A DNA stretch of 64,000 nt. Source: Marinobacterium alkalitolerans (GTDB taxonomy: Bacteria; Pseudomonadota; Gammaproteobacteria; Pseudomonadales; Balneatricaceae). The position numbers and the translations under genes were made by a program. Shown one piece after another: positions 1 to 8,188 of this stretch. The stretch is from positions 62,001-126,000 of the forward strand of contig NZ_JACVEW010000007.1 of the NCBI RefSeq assembly GCF_017776525.1. Reading direction: 5' to 3'. The notes beneath the pieces are model-generated. The model ran no database searches, was not told the origin of the DNA, and saw nothing but the letters and a program-made list of their open reading frames with translations. Position 1 is the stretch's first letter. Every line of letters begins with the position of its first letter.

Positions 1-979
1 GCATCACGGCGCTCAGCCGATTGATACGCTTGACCACGGTGCGGCGTATATAGAGTACGGCTGAAGTGGTGACGGCAATCAGCAGAACGGCCGCAACCCC
101 AAGCCATGAGAGCGTTCGCCTGATATGTGCCTTGTGGCTTGCAATGGCCTCCTGTGCCGCCTGCTTGAGCTCAAGGTGGTAGCTGTAGGATGCACCGGTC
201 AGTTTCTGGGCCAGTACTCGGGTCTTGCGAGCCTGCGACAGGGTGGCTCGCTTGTGCTTGAGTCGTTCACGATGGCCTTCCAGCAGGTTCATCAGCAAGG
301 AGGCGAGCAGCCGTTGTTGAGCGTCCAGCCCGCGATCCTCCAGCGAGACCTGCTCAAGCTGTGCCAGCGCCGCATCCATGCGCGCCTCCAGTTGTGCAAT
401 CTGACCCGGGCGCTCTGAATTCAGGGCGGTGCCAGTAAAGCCGATCGCCTGCAGAGCGTAAATGTAATACTGCTGCTGTTGCTCGGGCAGCTCCACCCAG
501 TCTGACGCTGAAGGCCAGTCTCGTAACAGCAGGAAGAGCTTGTCGATCTGCTTGAAGTGACGGCTCTGCAGGTCGTGCTCATCAGCAAGATTGGCATCAA
601 GCTGCTTGAGGCTGGAGAAAAAAGGCTCCTGCCACTCGTCCAGCTCCCCCTGCATGGGCATCAGGTCGTTCTCTTCCAGATGACGCCGTGTGGCCTGATA
701 CAGCTGCATCAGGTTTTCCGTACGGTTACTGCCCGCATTCAGAGAGCGCTCACCGCTGACCAGCACCTCAAACACTTCTGCCGCAATGACTTCTGCACTG
801 CGGGTCAGTTCGGCGGCCTTTAACGCACGGTCAAAGTGCTCGCCGGCCAGCTCCCGAAAGGCCTGATACTGCTGGTACATCACGTAGCCGATCACGGAGG
901 CCGAGGCGAGGTAGAGGCTGAACACCAGGCCGATAATCAGTGTGAGACGTGTACCTATGCTTTCCTGCACGGCGCTCAT
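1..979 (-). CDS. Membrane-anchored periplasmic sensor, C-terminal part missing
   Basis: The reading frame starts at the ATG at 979-977 and runs off the left edge of the window, leaving about 326 residues. Visible are an N-terminal membrane segment (about residues 9-30), a predicted helical periplasmic region of roughly 250 residues, a second membrane segment (about 290-307), and then a basic stretch (RRTVVKRINRLS) typical of the start of a HAMP domain. This is the N-terminal half of a transmembrane signal transducer. The output domain (histidine kinase, GGDEF or chemoreceptor) lies outside the window, so the class cannot be fixed. It begins 18 bases after the stop of the binding-protein gene at 998-2029, so the two are probably cotranscribed and the binding protein may present a ligand to this sensor. 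The architecture recalls TorS-type kinases; that is inference. Confidence 0.75.
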   Translation of the reverse strand, partial: MSAVQESIGTRLTLIIGLVFSLYLASASVIGYVMYQQYQAFRELAGEHFDRALKAAELTRSAEVIAAEVFEVLVSGERSLNAGSNRTENLMQLYQATRRHLEENDLMPMQGELDEWQEPFFSSLKQLDANLADEHDLQSRHFKQIDKLFLLLRDWPSASDWVELPEQQQQYYIYALQAIGFTGTALNSERPGQIAQLEARMDAALAQLEQVSLEDRGLDAQQRLLASLLMNLLEGHRERLKHKRATLSQARKTRVLAQKLTGASYSYHLELKQAAQEAIASHKAHIRRTLSWLGVAAVLLIAVTTSAVLYIRRTVVKRINRLSAVM

Positions 980-997
980 GGACGGCTCTCGAGAGGA

Positions 998-2029
998 TTA
1001 CTGAAACAGGGGGGCGTAGAGTACGCCACCACGTGTCCAGGGCTGGTTCAGTCCCTGCTCCATCCCGACCGGTGTATCCGGACCAAAATGGCGGTTGTAG
1101 ATCTCACTGTAGTTGCCCACGGCTGACACCATGTCAACGGCCCAATCGGAGGGGAGTCCCAGCAGCTCTGCAACCTGACCGGAGGCACCCAGCAGGTTCT
1201 GAACTTCGGCATCACTCGATGTGGTCAGATGCTGGTGAACATTCTCTCGCGTAATGCCCTTCTCATCGGCCAGAATCAGACCGTCCACCACGGCTGCAAT
1301 CACCCTTGCCCACTCGGCATCGCCCTCGGCCACCATTGGGCCAATGGGTTCTCGGGTAAAGGCAATGGGCAGAACACGGTACTGTTCCGGGTTTTCAGCC
1401 CGATGAGCACGATTTACGGCGAGGTTCATACGGTCCGCGGTGTAGGCATCACAGTTGCCGCGAAAGAAACTGTCACCGTTGGAAAAGTGCACCTCGGCAT
1501 CAATTCCACGGGTGCGCAGCAGCCCGATCAGGTTCCTGTGGGTGGTGGTATTTTCGGTCACGCAGATCGACTTGCCGGCCAGGTCATCGACGCCGTGGAT
1601 ATTGGCACTTTCCCGCACGATAAAGCCCTGGCCATCAAACAGATAAATGGCCGGGAAGCGCACGCCATAGCGTACTTCCCGTCCCAGTGTGCGTGTTGTG
1701 CTGTACATCACCACATCCGCCTTGCCCTCCACCAGAGTGGTAAAGCGTGTAGTGGCATCGACCTCGATATACTGGACCCGGTCAGGGTCACCAAAGAGCG
1801 CAGCGGCAGTGGCACGGCAAAAGTCCACGTAGAACCCGGACCACTCACCACGGGCATTCAAGGCACTTCTGCCGGGGTCATCAGGAAACACCCCGCAGCG
1901 GATGTCGCCATGCAGCTTAACGGTGTCCAGCGTACTGGCCGCTACCGGAAACGAGCACAACAGCAGAGTCGAGAGGGCGACCGCAAAACGCTTGATGCCC
2001 CCAAGGGCTTGAATCACTTTCTTAATCAT
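998..2029 (-). CDS. Periplasmic amino-acid-type solute-binding protein (SBP_bac_3, AapJ-like)
   Basis: About 343 residues. The ATG at 2029 is chosen because it opens a typical signal peptide (MIKK, hydrophobic core, cleavage near PVAAS); upstream in-frame extension adds only an unlikely hydrophobic leader. The mature part resembles polar amino-acid-binding proteins of the AapJ/BztA group, with the features GVF near the N-terminus, DGQGF, a threonine-rich ligand loop (ENTTTHRN) and CDAYTADR. In the family such proteins deliver glutamate, glutamine or other amino acids to an ABC permease. Here no permease or ATPase follows; the next gene, 18 bases on, is a membrane sensor. That suggests a sensing role rather than transport, which is inferred from context only. 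The ligand cannot be predicted. Confidence 0.85.
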   Translation of the reverse strand: MIKKVIQALGGIKRFAVALSTLLLCSFPVAASTLDTVKLHGDIRCGVFPDDPGRSALNARGEWSGFYVDFCRATAAALFGDPDRVQYIEVDATTRFTTLVEGKADVVMYSTTRTLGREVRYGVRFPAIYLFDGQGFIVRESANIHGVDDLAGKSICVTENTTTHRNLIGLLRTRGIDAEVHFSNGDSFFRGNCDAYTADRMNLAVNRAHRAENPEQYRVLPIAFTREPIGPMVAEGDAEWARVIAAVVDGLILADEKGITRENVHQHLTTSSDAEVQNLLGASGQVAELLGLPSDWAVDMVSAVGNYSEIYNRHFGPDTPVGMEQGLNQPWTRGGVLYAPLFQ

Positions 2030-2162
2030 ACAAAACCAGCAGCACAGACAGCGGAAACGATAGTACCGAAATATGAATATCCAGGCTTTGAGGTCATGGC
2101 TCACCCCTGTCCTGTCAGGAGCACTATGCACTCACTGCATGTCAGAGGGATGATACAAATTT

Positions 2163-2194
2163 GGTTAACCTGTTACGGACATGGTAACAGAACC
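2163..2194. repeat. Inverted repeat between diguanylate cyclase and binding-protein genes
   Basis: CTGTTAC (2170-2176) and GTAACAG (2184-2190) form a 7-bp inverted repeat with a 7-base spacer, flanked by GGTT and AACC. It lies just downstream of the stop of the minus-strand cyclase gene and upstream of the binding-protein gene. No U-tract follows on either strand, so a regulator-binding palindrome is as likely as a terminator. Confidence 0.4.
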
Positions 2195-2209
2195 CGCTCT
2201 CTAATGGCC

Positions 2210-3166
2210 TCAGTTTTCGGCCACAACGATACAGTTTCGACTGCCGTCTTTGGCCTTGTACAGTGCCTTGTCGGCCTGTTCCAGAAAGTCATCGAGGCTG
2301 TTCCGGTGATTCGGCAAACAGGTCGCCACACCACAACTGAGGGTCAGCTGGCTGGAAACCGGAGAGGCCGGATGGGGAATGTTGGCGTCCTGCAAAGCCG
2401 CAAAACACCTTTCAGCCACGGTCAGGGCCGCATGGGCGTCCGTCTGCGGCAGGACCAGCACAAACTCTTCTCCGCCAAAACGGGCTACTACATCACGGGC
2501 ACGGCATGCACTGTCTGCCAGCAGGGACGCGACTTGGCGCAGGCACTCATCACCTTTGAAGTGACCAAAACTGTCGTTGTACTGCTTGAAATAGTCGATA
2601 TCGATGATGACCAGTGACAGCGGCTGACAGTTACGGCGGGCATCCATCCATTCCTGTTCCAGAACCTGGTCCAGCATGCGGCGGTTGGCAACGCCAGTGA
2701 GGCAATCCTTGTACGAAAGTTCTTCAAGCTCCTGGCGCAGGCAGTCACGCTCCTGTTCAACCTTTTTGCGCTCGTCAATGTCGAACATGAAGCCGATCAG
2801 TGCATCCACTTCCCCCTGCTCATTACGGAGTACGTGCACCACGTCCCGAATCCAGAGGTAACTGCCATCCGATTTCAGCGCACGGTAGTCGGCCTCGTGG
2901 TCGCTGCCCTCTTGCGACTGAGACACACAGAAGTCCACCACCCACTTTCGGTCGTCGGGGTGCATCCGCTCTGCCCAGTCATCCACCGAGCGCCAGCTGT
3001 CTCGCTGCCAGCCCAACAGGGATTCGATCTGCGGGCCTATGTAGGTAAAACGCAGCGTTTTCCAGTCAATTTTCCAGGGAATTGCACGGGTAGACTCAAG
3101 CAGCGTCTTGTAGACATCCGGGTCGGCCTCCATTTCATAGCTCTGCTCAGACAACTGCGTGCTCAT
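2210..3166 (-). CDS. PAS-GGDEF diguanylate cyclase
   Basis: 318 residues from the second ATG (3166). The first ATG (3172) directly abuts the AGAGG ribosome site, while the second has a 6-base spacing. Residues about 15-135 form a PAS/PAC sensor (HPDD; the WIRD strand; a terminal DIDERKK), followed by a short coiled coil and a GGDEF domain. The active-site signature is RFGGEEF, and RARD five residues upstream is a complete inhibitory I-site. No membrane segments are visible, so it is a soluble enzyme making cyclic di-GMP from two GTP in response to an unknown PAS ligand. Nothing in the sequence shows which downstream process it feeds. Confidence 0.9.
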   Translation of the reverse strand: MSTQLSEQSYEMEADPDVYKTLLESTRAIPWKIDWKTLRFTYIGPQIESLLGWQRDSWRSVDDWAERMHPDDRKWVVDFCVSQSQEGSDHEADYRALKSDGSYLWIRDVVHVLRNEQGEVDALIGFMFDIDERKKVEQERDCLRQELEELSYKDCLTGVANRRMLDQVLEQEWMDARRNCQPLSLVIIDIDYFKQYNDSFGHFKGDECLRQVASLLADSACRARDVVARFGGEEFVLVLPQTDAHAALTVAERCFAALQDANIPHPASPVSSQLTLSCGVATCLPNHRNSLDDFLEQADKALYKAKDGSRNCIVVAEN

Positions 3167-3346
3167 AACCATCCTCTGTCAAAAATCCCTCGGGGGGCAG
3201 GAACGCCCAGGCACTTCAGCGGGCAGATGAAGTCTGGACAATGTCACGTGTTTGCAACAGCAGGACAAAGTTAGCGGCTAAATCGAGTTGCGTCTACTGA
3301 ATGCCGGCTGAACTGGTCAAATAAGGCACAACGGCATGCGGGCGGC

Positions 3347-4099
3347 TCAGCCTCCTGCCAACGACTGGAATTCGCCTTCAAGTGCCAACGGCAAGGGGCA
3401 GTCCAGTTCAAAACAGTCTGCGGAGATGCGCGTTCGCCAGGCCAGCACCTCGACCCCCGCCTCTATGGCCTCGCGCAGCAGCTGGCCATAACGGGCATCG
3501 ATTTCATCAGCCGGTCTCGCTGCCTGAGCACCACTGTGCTGCACACAAAAAAACAGCACCGCGCGCTTACCTTCAGCCACCACCTGCATAAGGGTCTTAA
3601 GGTGCTTTTGCCCCCGCTCCGTCACCGAGTCGGGAAAGGCAATGACGCCATCATCCCGGTCATCCGGGCCCGGCCCCAGCGTGACATTTTTTACCTCGAT
3701 AAACGTATGCGGTGCCTGTCTTGCCCCAAGCGCGAGGTCAAACCGGCTGTCAGCGTACTTCACTTCCATCTCCACCCCTTCGGCCGGATCCAGTGCGTCA
3801 ATCCGGCCGGCTCTGACGGCTTCAGCGACGAGTGCATTGGTCCGGCTGGTATTCACACCTGCCCAGTGCCCATGTGCCACTTCAAGCGCTTCCAGTGTAT
3901 GGCGGTACTTGCGTTTGGGGTTACCGCTGTCGGAAATCAGCGCCCGCTGCATTTGTCCGGGCAGTACACAGTGACGCATGGAACCTGTATTGGGACAGTG
4001 AACGGTGATTTCGCTGCCATCGGCACGGCGCACATCGGCGAGAAAGCGCTTGTAACGCCTCAGCAAGGTAACGGACTCGAGTGAGGGAACAAATTCCAT
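3347..4099 (-). CDS. sfsA: SfsA family DNA/RNA nuclease-like protein
   Basis: 250 residues with an AAGGAG ribosome site seven bases before the ATG. Recognised as SfsA by its N-terminal RYKRFLADV segment, the CPNTGSM motif, and the nuclease-like core with FDLA, FIEVKNVTLG and FPDSVTERGQKHL. The family was named for stimulation of maltose fermentation in E. coli and carries a PD-(D/E)XK-like core; its precise cellular role is unsettled. Length matches the family (about 235-250). It stands alone, divergent from the BCCT transporter gene, and the shared intergenic region of 200 bases must hold both promoters. Confidence 0.95.
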   Translation of the reverse strand: MEFVPSLESVTLLRRYKRFLADVRRADGSEITVHCPNTGSMRHCVLPGQMQRALISDSGNPKRKYRHTLEALEVAHGHWAGVNTSRTNALVAEAVRAGRIDALDPAEGVEMEVKYADSRFDLALGARQAPHTFIEVKNVTLGPGPDDRDDGVIAFPDSVTERGQKHLKTLMQVVAEGKRAVLFFCVQHSGAQAARPADEIDARYGQLLREAIEAGVEVLAWRTRISADCFELDCPLPLALEGEFQSLAGG

Positions 4100-4227
4100 G
4101 CGAACTCCTTATATGAAGATGCAGGGCATTCTCCACAGCGCCTTGCTTGATGCAACAAGGCCGTTAGAGGCTCCACCCCGCTTAAGGCCGTAATTGTTCC
4201 TTCCCTGCAACATTAGTGATCTTTTTG

Positions 4228-4233
4228 TATGAT
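4228..4233 (+). promoter_or_regulatory. Possible -10 element for the BCCT gene
   Basis: TATGAT matches the sigma-70 -10 consensus at five of six positions and lies 66 bases before the BCCT start codon. The -35 counterpart 17 bp upstream (CTGCAA, 4205-4210) is weak. This is pattern only. Confidence 0.35.
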
Positions 4234-4299
4234 GGGCCACAACTCTGGATAGACAGGTTCATACACAACAGACTTACCCAACCTCAAGGAGGCACTTGG

Positions 4300-5940
4300 A
4301 TGTTCCGCCAGGCAGAGACAGGCTTTTTCAAGGGAATGAATACGGCCATGAGCTGTGTTGCCATTCTGATGATCGTTGCCTCTTTAGTAGCCGGTACCCT
4401 TTACACCGACGCCAGCTCAACCAGCCTGACCCAAGTACGAGAGTGGCTGACGCCCTTTCTGGAGTGGTACTACGTGCTTCTGGTCGCTTTTTTGCTGTTT
4501 TTCATGGTCTGGCTGGGGACCGGTCGGTACAAAAACGTGCGACTGGGTGCAGACGATGAAGTCCCCGAATTTACCTTTTTCTCCTGGGTCAGCATGCTGT
4601 TCGCGGCCGGTACCGGGGTGGGGATTCTGTTCTGGTCCGTTGCCCAGCCGATCATGCAGTTTCAGGACAACCCCTTCGTTGAATTTGGCAGTGCCGATGC
4701 AGACGCGGCGATCATCGCCATGCGCCTCTCCTTTTTCCACTGGGGTATCAACGGCTGGGCGATATTCTCGTTTGTTGGCCTGGTACTCGCGTACTTCTGT
4801 TTCCGGCAGCAGCAACCGCTGACCATTCGCTTTGCCCTGCGCCCACTGCTGGGCGATCGGGTATTTGGCCCCGTCGGCAATCTGATCGACCTGCTGGCCG
4901 TATTCGGTACCGTGTTCGGGATTGCCACCACGCTGGGGCTTGGGGTTCAGCAGATGAATGCCGGACTTGAGCGGGTGTTTGATATACCCGCCTCGACTCA
5001 ACTGCAACTCATCGTGATTGGCTCGATCATGCTGATCGCGACCCTTTCCGTGGTATCCGGCGTTTCCCGCGGGGTTCGTCTGCTGTCGGAAGCCAACTTC
5101 TGGCTCAGCATTGCGGCGGTCCTGTTCATGCTTCTGCTGGGCCCGACTCAATATCTGGTATCGGTCACGGTCGAAGCCACCGGTGATTACATCCAGAATC
5201 TGCTGCGCATGACCTTCCACACCAATGCGACCCACCGCAGTAACTGGCAGGCAACCTGGACCGTATTCTTCTGGGGCTGGTGGCTGGCCTGGAGCCCCTT
5301 CGTCGGCATGTTCATCGCGCGCATTTCGCGTGGCCGAACCTTCCGTGAATTCGTGATGGGCGTGCTGCTCGTGCCCACGGCCATTACCATCGTCTGGATT
5401 GGTCTTTTTGGCGGGACTGCGCTCTATCAGGAACTGTTCCAGAACGGCGGTATTATTGAAGCCGTGTACCGTGATACCTCCTCGGCCCTGTTTGTCATGA
5501 TCGAAGGCATGTCACTGGGCGAGATGACCCCCGTTGTATCCACCCTGCTGATTGTGCTGATCGGCACCTATCTGATTACCTCTGCCAATGCCGGCACACT
5601 GGTTATCACGACCATTCTGTCCGGCGGTGAAACCGATACGCCGGTGCCCCACCGTATTCTCTGGGGGCTGCTGCTGGCACTGCTGACGGCTGTATTGCTC
5701 CTGGCCGGCGGGTTGGATACGCTGCAGTCCGCCGTCATTACGGCTGCTCTGCCCTTTTCCATCGTGGTACTTGGCATGATCAGTGGTCTGCTGAAGGCCC
5801 TGCGTGCAGAGCGCTATGCTGAGCGGCCCGGCGATATCAAGCTGGCACCGGCAGAACCCTGGGCCGTGGCAGAAGACGTGCTGGACAACGACGACGCGGA
5901 GATTGAGTCTGACCGCGCAGGAGACTCCGCACGGCTCTAG
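4300..5940 (+). CDS. BCCT family betaine/choline/carnitine-type transporter
   Basis: 546 residues. The ATG at 4300 is preceded by AAGGAGG at the right spacing; the longer upstream frame has no ribosome site and codes for nothing hydrophobic. About twelve membrane helices are visible with BCCT landmarks: the glycine-rich GTGVGILFWSVAQP segment in helix 3, FFHWGINGW, and the tryptophan-rich WGWWLAWSPFVGMFIARISRGRT signature region. The family moves quaternary ammonium or sulfonium compounds using Na+ or H+ gradients. The C-terminal tail is short and acidic rather than the long regulatory tail of osmosensors, so a nutrient-uptake role is plausible (inference). The substrate is not predictable. 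It is monocistronic by layout and followed by a hairpin. Confidence 0.92.
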   Translation: MFRQAETGFFKGMNTAMSCVAILMIVASLVAGTLYTDASSTSLTQVREWLTPFLEWYYVLLVAFLLFFMVWLGTGRYKNVRLGADDEVPEFTFFSWVSMLFAAGTGVGILFWSVAQPIMQFQDNPFVEFGSADADAAIIAMRLSFFHWGINGWAIFSFVGLVLAYFCFRQQQPLTIRFALRPLLGDRVFGPVGNLIDLLAVFGTVFGIATTLGLGVQQMNAGLERVFDIPASTQLQLIVIGSIMLIATLSVVSGVSRGVRLLSEANFWLSIAAVLFMLLLGPTQYLVSVTVEATGDYIQNLLRMTFHTNATHRSNWQATWTVFFWGWWLAWSPFVGMFIARISRGRTFREFVMGVLLVPTAITIVWIGLFGGTALYQELFQNGGIIEAVYRDTSSALFVMIEGMSLGEMTPVVSTLLIVLIGTYLITSANAGTLVITTILSGGETDTPVPHRILWGLLLALLTAVLLLAGGLDTLQSAVITAALPFSIVVLGMISGLLKALRAERYAERPGDIKLAPAEPWAVAEDVLDNDDAEIESDRAGDSARL

Positions 5941-5949
5941 CCATACAAT

Positions 5950-5996
5950 GATGCCCCTCCCGCTGACACACCGGCGAGAGGGGCCTGCGACCTTTA
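5950..5996 (+). terminator. Probable terminator of the BCCT gene
   Basis: GCCCCTC (5953-5959) pairs with GAGGGGC (5978-5984), with a short inner CCG/CGG extension, starting 13 bases after the stop codon. The following T-run is interrupted (CTTTAT), so efficiency is uncertain. Confidence 0.5.
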
Positions 5997-6027
5997 TGAT
6001 CCACTCAATGCGGTATTAGCGAGCACT

Positions 6028-6711
6028 ATGCACACACTGGGTAAACGTCTTCAGCAGATCTCATACATGGCCAGTGGAAACTACGATCACATCTGGGATT
6101 GTTGCTGCGACCACGGCTATCTGGGTCGCACCCTGCTGAGGCCGGATCAGCGGACACACATCCATTTCGTTGATATCGTGCCCGCCTTGATCGAGGCACT
6201 GAACCAGAAACTGCCGGCGCTTGCCCCCGAACAGAACTGGTCCACACACTGCTGCGATGTGGCGGAGCTGCCGCTGCAGCAGTATCCCGGCCGGCACCTG
6301 GTCATCATTGCCGGCGTTGGTGGTGACCTGATGACAGAGTTCGTCAGAACACTGCACTCACGCCACCCGGACGTGCATCTGGACCTGCTGCTGTGCCCGG
6401 TCTACCACCAGTTCAAGCTGCGCCAGCACCTGAGGTCGCTGGGGTTTCGGCGTGAGCGCGAAGCGCTGATCAAGGAAAACGGCAAGTTTTACGAAATCCT
6501 GAAAGTACAGAGCCCCGTTTGCGCCCACCCAGACCTGCCCGAGGTCAGCCTCACCGGTGACTGCATCTGGAATGCCTCAACAGTGGAGCAGGCACAGAAC
6601 GCCAGGGACTACCTGCAACGAAAGCTCAGGCACTATGAGCGTATGCTCAAAGGCCAACCCAGCCAAATCAAGCCTGTACTGGCGGCGTACCGTAGCGTTG
6701 AAATCGCGTGA
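6028..6711 (+). CDS. TrmK-like SAM-dependent methyltransferase (COG2384)
   Basis: 227 residues. The N-terminal half is a class I methyltransferase fold with the SAM-binding motif CDHGYLG near residue 30, an acidic residue after the second strand (VDIV), and IIAGVGG, the counterpart of the IAGMGG motif of tRNA (adenine-22-N1)-methyltransferase TrmK. The C-terminal part is a helical region rich in charged residues, as in that family. TrmK methylates tRNA in Gram-positive bacteria; proteobacterial members are shorter and their targets have not been shown here, so the specific reaction is inference. It follows the BCCT terminator and precedes the threonine dehydratase leader, with no obvious operon partner. 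Confidence 0.8.
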   Translation: MHTLGKRLQQISYMASGNYDHIWDCCCDHGYLGRTLLRPDQRTHIHFVDIVPALIEALNQKLPALAPEQNWSTHCCDVAELPLQQYPGRHLVIIAGVGGDLMTEFVRTLHSRHPDVHLDLLLCPVYHQFKLRQHLRSLGFRREREALIKENGKFYEILKVQSPVCAHPDLPEVSLTGDCIWNASTVEQAQNARDYLQRKLRHYERMLKGQPSQIKPVLAAYRSVEIA

Positions 6712-6783
6712 ACCTCAATTGATGGCGCTGTTTTGAGTTCCTTTTCGGCAGGCGTTTGCAATTGTATGGGTGACAAACACGGC

Positions 6784-6810
6784 TTGACGCCACCGGGCGT
6801 GGTTGTTAAT
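6784..6810 (+). promoter_or_regulatory. Candidate promoter for the attenuator leader
   Basis: TTGACG (6784-6789) is a good -35 hexamer. The best -10 candidate is GTTAAT (6805-6810) at a short 15-bp spacing. It would start transcription about 30 bases before the leader peptide. The assignment is weak. Confidence 0.3.
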
Positions 6811-6849
6811 GGTTATAGCAGTTCACTTTTTAACCGTACCGGATACCCG

Positions 6850-6921
6850 ATGATGACACAGCGTTTCAGCCACATTGCCATCATGATGATTATGCACACT
6901 GACAGGCGTTTGGTGGGCTAA
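6850..6921 (+). CDS. Ile/Met-rich leader peptide of a transcription attenuator
   Basis: A 23-codon frame with tandem ATGs (6850, 6853) and TAA at 6919-6921. Codons at 6871-6897 read His-Ile-Ala-Ile-Met-Met-Ile-Met-His, i.e. three Ile and three Met codons within nine. The same frame extends further upstream (to 6733), but that part shows no coding character. It ends 24 bases before a rho-independent terminator and 95 bases before an isoleucine-pathway gene. Ribosome stalling at the Ile codons would leave the antiterminator arm at 6907-6917 exposed, while reaching the stop codon would cover it. No strong Shine-Dalgarno is visible; only GGA precedes it. No homolog is recognised. Confidence 0.65.
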   Translation: MMTQRFSHIAIMMIMHTDRRLVG

Positions 6922-6960
6922 CGCGTACGTGTTGAAAACACACAGAAAACCCGCCAAACG
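6907..6960 (+). promoter_or_regulatory. Predicted antiterminator pairing of the attenuator
   Basis: Bases 6907-6917 (CGTTTGGTGGG) pair with 6950-6960 (CCCGCCAAACG) over 11 consecutive positions with a single G-U wobble. The downstream arm contains the whole 5' arm (6950-6955) and loop of the terminator hairpin, so the two structures exclude each other. A competing upstream hairpin, GCGTT (6906-6910) with AACGC (6920-6924), could sequester the upstream arm. Confidence 0.7.
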
Positions 6961-6972
6961 GCGGGTTTTTTT
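6946..6972 (+). terminator. Rho-independent terminator inside the leader (attenuator)
   Basis: CCCGCC (6950-6955) pairs with GGCGGG (6960-6965) around an AAAC loop, extended by four A-T pairs, and runs into seven consecutive T (6966-6972). It is a textbook intrinsic terminator placed 44 bases before the dehydratase start codon, not after a gene. Confidence 0.92.
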
Positions 6973-7016
6973 ATGGCTGGACTTCAGCCACTCATTCGAT
7001 TCAAGAGGATCATGCC

Positions 7017-8051
7017 ATGACAGCCGCAGTTGCACTGACCGAGTCAGACAGTCTCAATGACCGCCTTCCCACGCTGGAGGACATTGTGGGCGCAGCTGCG
7101 CGCATGCAGGGTATTGTGCAGCACACACCACTGCAAAAAAGTGAGTTTCTGAGCCGGAAGTACCAGGCCGAAGTGCTGTTGAAACGGGAAGATCTTCAGC
7201 CGGTTCGCTCATTCAAACTGCGCGGCGCCTATAACCGCATCAGCCAGCTTTCCCGGGCTGAGCGTCAGCGCGGTGTTGTCTGTGCCAGTGCCGGCAACCA
7301 CGCGCAGGGGGTTGCCTTTGCCTGCAGTGCCCTGAACATTCAGGGCACCCTGTTCATGCCTGCCAATACGCCTGCGCTTAAGGTCAACAAGGTAAGGCAG
7401 TTTGGCGGTTCCCATGTCAAAGTTGTATTGACCGGCCACACCTTTGACGAAGCCTGCCAGGCTGCGCGTGCGCGGGAAGCGGAATCAGGAGCAACCTTTA
7501 TTCACCCGTTCGACGACCCGGATGTCATTGCCGGTCAGGGTACACTCGCGCTGGAGATTCTGGATGACAGCGCAGGCACACCCATTGACTACCTGTTCAC
7601 CCCCGTGGGCGGGGGAGGTCTGGCCAGCGGTATCAGTACCGTCTTTCATCACCATAGCCCCACCACTCGTCTTATCGGCGTCGAGCCAAGCGAGGCGGCC
7701 GCGCTGCAGCACTCACGCAAGGCTGGTCATAACCTGACATTGGACCGTATCGACCCCTTCATCGATGGTGCCTCGACACAACGCATCGGTGAGCGCTGTT
7801 TTGACATCTGTAATGAACGGCTGCACCGGGTTCTGACAGTGGAGGATCAGCAAACCTGTCAGGCTCTGATCGACCTCTATCAGGAGGAAGCGATCGTCGC
7901 AGAGCTGGCCGCCAGTCTGAGCGTTGCGGCTCTGGAGCAGTGTCGTGAAGAGATCATCGGCAAGCGAGTCGTCTGTATCGTCAGTGGGGGTAACAACGAC
8001 TTTTCACGTGCCCACCAGATCATGGAGAAAGCCAAGGGCACTAACGGCTAA
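7017..8051 (+). CDS. ilvA: Threonine dehydratase, short form without ACT regulatory domain
   Basis: 344 residues; AAGAGGA stands eight bases before the ATG. A fold-type II PLP enzyme: the PLP lysine is K67 in SFKLRGAYN, the phosphate-binding loop is GGGGLASG near residue 200, and the serine facing the pyridine nitrogen lies in SGGNND near the C-terminus. The reaction in the family is L-threonine to 2-oxobutanoate and ammonia, the first step to isoleucine. Medium-form enzymes (about 400 residues) continue after SGGNND into an ACT-like domain that binds isoleucine; here the protein stops about 15 residues later. So allosteric feedback is probably missing, and control may sit at the attenuator upstream. 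Serine dehydratase or serine racemase activity is a possible alternative. Confidence 0.85.
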   Translation: MTAAVALTESDSLNDRLPTLEDIVGAAARMQGIVQHTPLQKSEFLSRKYQAEVLLKREDLQPVRSFKLRGAYNRISQLSRAERQRGVVCASAGNHAQGVAFACSALNIQGTLFMPANTPALKVNKVRQFGGSHVKVVLTGHTFDEACQAARAREAESGATFIHPFDDPDVIAGQGTLALEILDDSAGTPIDYLFTPVGGGGLASGISTVFHHHSPTTRLIGVEPSEAAALQHSRKAGHNLTLDRIDPFIDGASTQRIGERCFDICNERLHRVLTVEDQQTCQALIDLYQEEAIVAELAASLSVAALEQCREEIIGKRVVCIVSGGNNDFSRAHQIMEKAKGTNG

Positions 8052-8188
8052 GCCTGTCGGGCATTCAGCCCCGTGCTGCATGCCTGGCTTCATGACGCCT
8101 TGAATGGCCGTACCCGGCGGGTATTGCTATATTGCATCAAAGACTTCCCCGTTTCCGGTACCTGCCCGCCCGTTTAAGGAGTAGTGAG

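Noticed and set aside
1229-2617. Long plus-strand frame of 462 codons antisense to the binding-protein and cyclase genes
   Set aside because: It spans two clear minus-strand genes and their gap, shows no family motif and has no ribosome site; a shadow of high-GC coding sequence.
6733-6849. Upstream extension of the leader frame to a 62-codon protein
   Set aside because: No ribosome site or conserved features; the extension would overlap the likely promoter at 6784-6810.
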